DNA from: Microbacterium ginsengisoli
Lineage (GTDB): Bacteria; Actinomycetota; Actinomycetes; Actinomycetales; Microbacteriaceae
Assembly: GCF_000956535.1 (NCBI RefSeq)
Contig: NZ_JYIY01000071.1
Location: 1 to 64,000, forward strand
Direction: 5' to 3'
DNA: 64,000 nucleotides
A program made the position numbers and the translations under genes. Shown piece by piece: positions 63,150 to 64,000 of the stretch. Positions within the stretch are counted from its first letter, which is position 1; every line of letters begins with the position of its first letter. Under the pieces are notes generated by a model. The model saw only the letters and a list, made by a program, of their open reading frames with translations, did no database searches and was not told where the DNA came from.

Positions 63150-64000
63150 TTGGCCACCATCACCTCTCCGGTTCCGACCGTCGCAGAGACATCGCGCTCC
63201 CCCCGACAGGTCATCGAGGCGCTCATCGGGCTGCTGCTCGGCATGTTCGTCTCGATGCTCGCCTCGACGGTCGTCTCGACCTCGCTGCCGGTCATCGTGC
63301 ACGACCTCTCGGGCGATCAAGCCGCGTACACCTGGGTGGTGACCGCGACGCTGCTCACCACCGCGATCTCCACGCCGGTGTGGGGCAAGCTCGCCGACCT
63401 GATGAACCGCAAGGTGCTCTTCCAGGTGTCGATCCTGATCTTCGTGCTGGCGACCGCCGCCGCCGGCTTCTCACAGAACCCGGGCATGCTCATCGCCTTC
63501 CGTGCCGTGCAGGGTCTCGGCGCCGGCGGCCTCGCCGCCTTGAGCCAGGTCATCATGGCCGACATCATCAGCCCGCGCGAGCGCGGGCGCTACATGGGCC
63601 TGTTCGGCGCGGTCATGGCCGTCGCCACGGTCGGCGGCCCGCTCCTCGGCGGCGTCATCACGGACGCCTGGGGCTGGCGCTGGAACTTCTTCGTCGCCCT
63701 CCCCTTCGCCGTGGCCGCCCTGTTCATCGTGCAGCGCACGCTGCACCTGCCGGCACGCGAGTCGACCCGCGCACGTATCGATTACCTCGGCATCGTGCTG
63801 CTCTCCACGGCCGTGTCCCTGCTGCTGATCTGGGTCACCAATGCCGGCACGTCGTACGACTGGTGGAGCCTGCCGACCCTGCTCATGGTGGGCGGCGCCG
63901 TCGTGGCCGCGGTGCTCTTCGTCGTGACCGAACTGCTCGTCGCCGAGCCGCTCGTGCCGCTCACGCTCTTCCGCAACCGCACCTTCTCGCTCGCCGTCGT
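63150..64000 (+). CDS. DHA2-family MFS exporter, 3' end outside window
   Basis: At least 283 residues, open to the window edge. N-terminal polar ~25 residues, then 14-TM-type helices: ALIGLLLGMFVSMLASTVVSTSLPVI, VTATLLTTAISTPVWGKLADLMNRKVLFQ (motif A), FRAVQGLGAGGLAALSQVIMADI and GPLLGGVITDAWGWRWNFF (motif C and the WRW of DHA2). TTG start at 63150 with AGGAAGG 7 nt upstream; no better in-frame start is visible. Probably a drug exporter under a repressor binding the AGTTGAC sites; the repressor is not in view. Confidence 0.87.
   Translation, partial: MATITSPVPTVAETSRSPRQVIEALIGLLLGMFVSMLASTVVSTSLPVIVHDLSGDQAAYTWVVTATLLTTAISTPVWGKLADLMNRKVLFQVSILIFVLATAAAGFSQNPGMLIAFRAVQGLGAGGLAALSQVIMADIISPRERGRYMGLFGAVMAVATVGGPLLGGVITDAWGWRWNFFVALPFAVAALFIVQRTLHLPARESTRARIDYLGIVLLSTAVSLLLIWVTNAGTSYDWWSLPTLLMVGGAVVAAVLFVVTELLVAEPLVPLTLFRNRTFSLAV

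Overview
The window looks like chromosome from a high-GC actinobacterium of the Microbacteriaceae, most likely a Microbacterium-type organism. This is inferred from GC content near 70 %, strong C/G third-position codon bias, many GTG starts, 4-bp ATGA/GTGA gene overlaps, leaderless promoters (a TANNNT box 6-7 nt before the start codon), a DUF222/13E12 HNH protein and LPXTG surface proteins. I saw no rRNA, tRNA, CRISPR array, insertion sequence or prophage, so this is an ordinary chromosomal segment with some accessory islands.

Layout. 1-7.7 kb: a conserved protein cut by the window edge, a membrane protein, a PadR regulator/ABC1-kinase operon, a LON-N domain protein, a Ser/Thr kinase/lipoprotein pair, and an HTH_42 (AlkZ/YcaQ-like) protein. 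7.7-9.9 kb: an ArsR-controlled metal-efflux operon with two CDF-type transporters, one carrying a long His-rich N-terminus encoded by tandem 18-nt repeats. 9.9-19 kb: a DUF3054 protein, a 2,3-butanediol-type dehydrogenase, a 13E12 HNH protein, a GT39-type glycosyltransferase, a MarR/MFS pair, an isochorismatase-like hydrolase and a lipid kinase. 19-27.4 kb: a Cys-rich winged-helix regulator, moaA, the complete cytochrome bd oxidase set cydA-cydB-cydD-cydC, and a GNAT gene.

27.4-36.1 kb: two related membrane-anchored HTH proteins around a GNAT gene, then a nearly complete molybdenum block. The block holds modCBA with a HTH-molbindin regulator, a MoeB-like E1, moeA, moaC, moaD, moaE and a Mog/MoaB protein. 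With moaA upstream this covers molybdate import and most of molybdenum-cofactor synthesis. 36-43.3 kb: an SDR-DUF2867 protein, two MFS transporters, a YtcJ-like amidohydrolase and a GAP-family membrane protein.

43.5-46.3 kb is a tandem duplication of a two-gene cassette: a leaderless lipoprotein gene overlapping a secreted PKD-like protein gene. The 3' ~470 bp of the two copies are nearly identical, and one copy keeps half of a neighbouring terminator hairpin as a duplication scar. 46.4-51.5 kb is a sugar ABC importer without its own ATPase, plus a divergent LacI regulator; two identical GGAACCGGTTCC palindromes lie exactly 150 bp apart in the shared control region.

51.5-62.2 kb holds two very large LPXTG-anchored surface enzymes on the minus strand that flank rplJ-rplL. 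One is a lamin-tail/nuclease/5'-nucleotidase protein of 1638 residues. The other is an apparent fusion of an M1 metallopeptidase to a 5'-nucleotidase (1405 residues). Together they could let the cell take nucleotides, nucleic acids and peptides apart at its surface, and the fusion is the most unusual single gene here. The window ends with a lambda-exonuclease/YqaJ-like protein and the start of a DHA2-type MFS exporter behind a textbook promoter.
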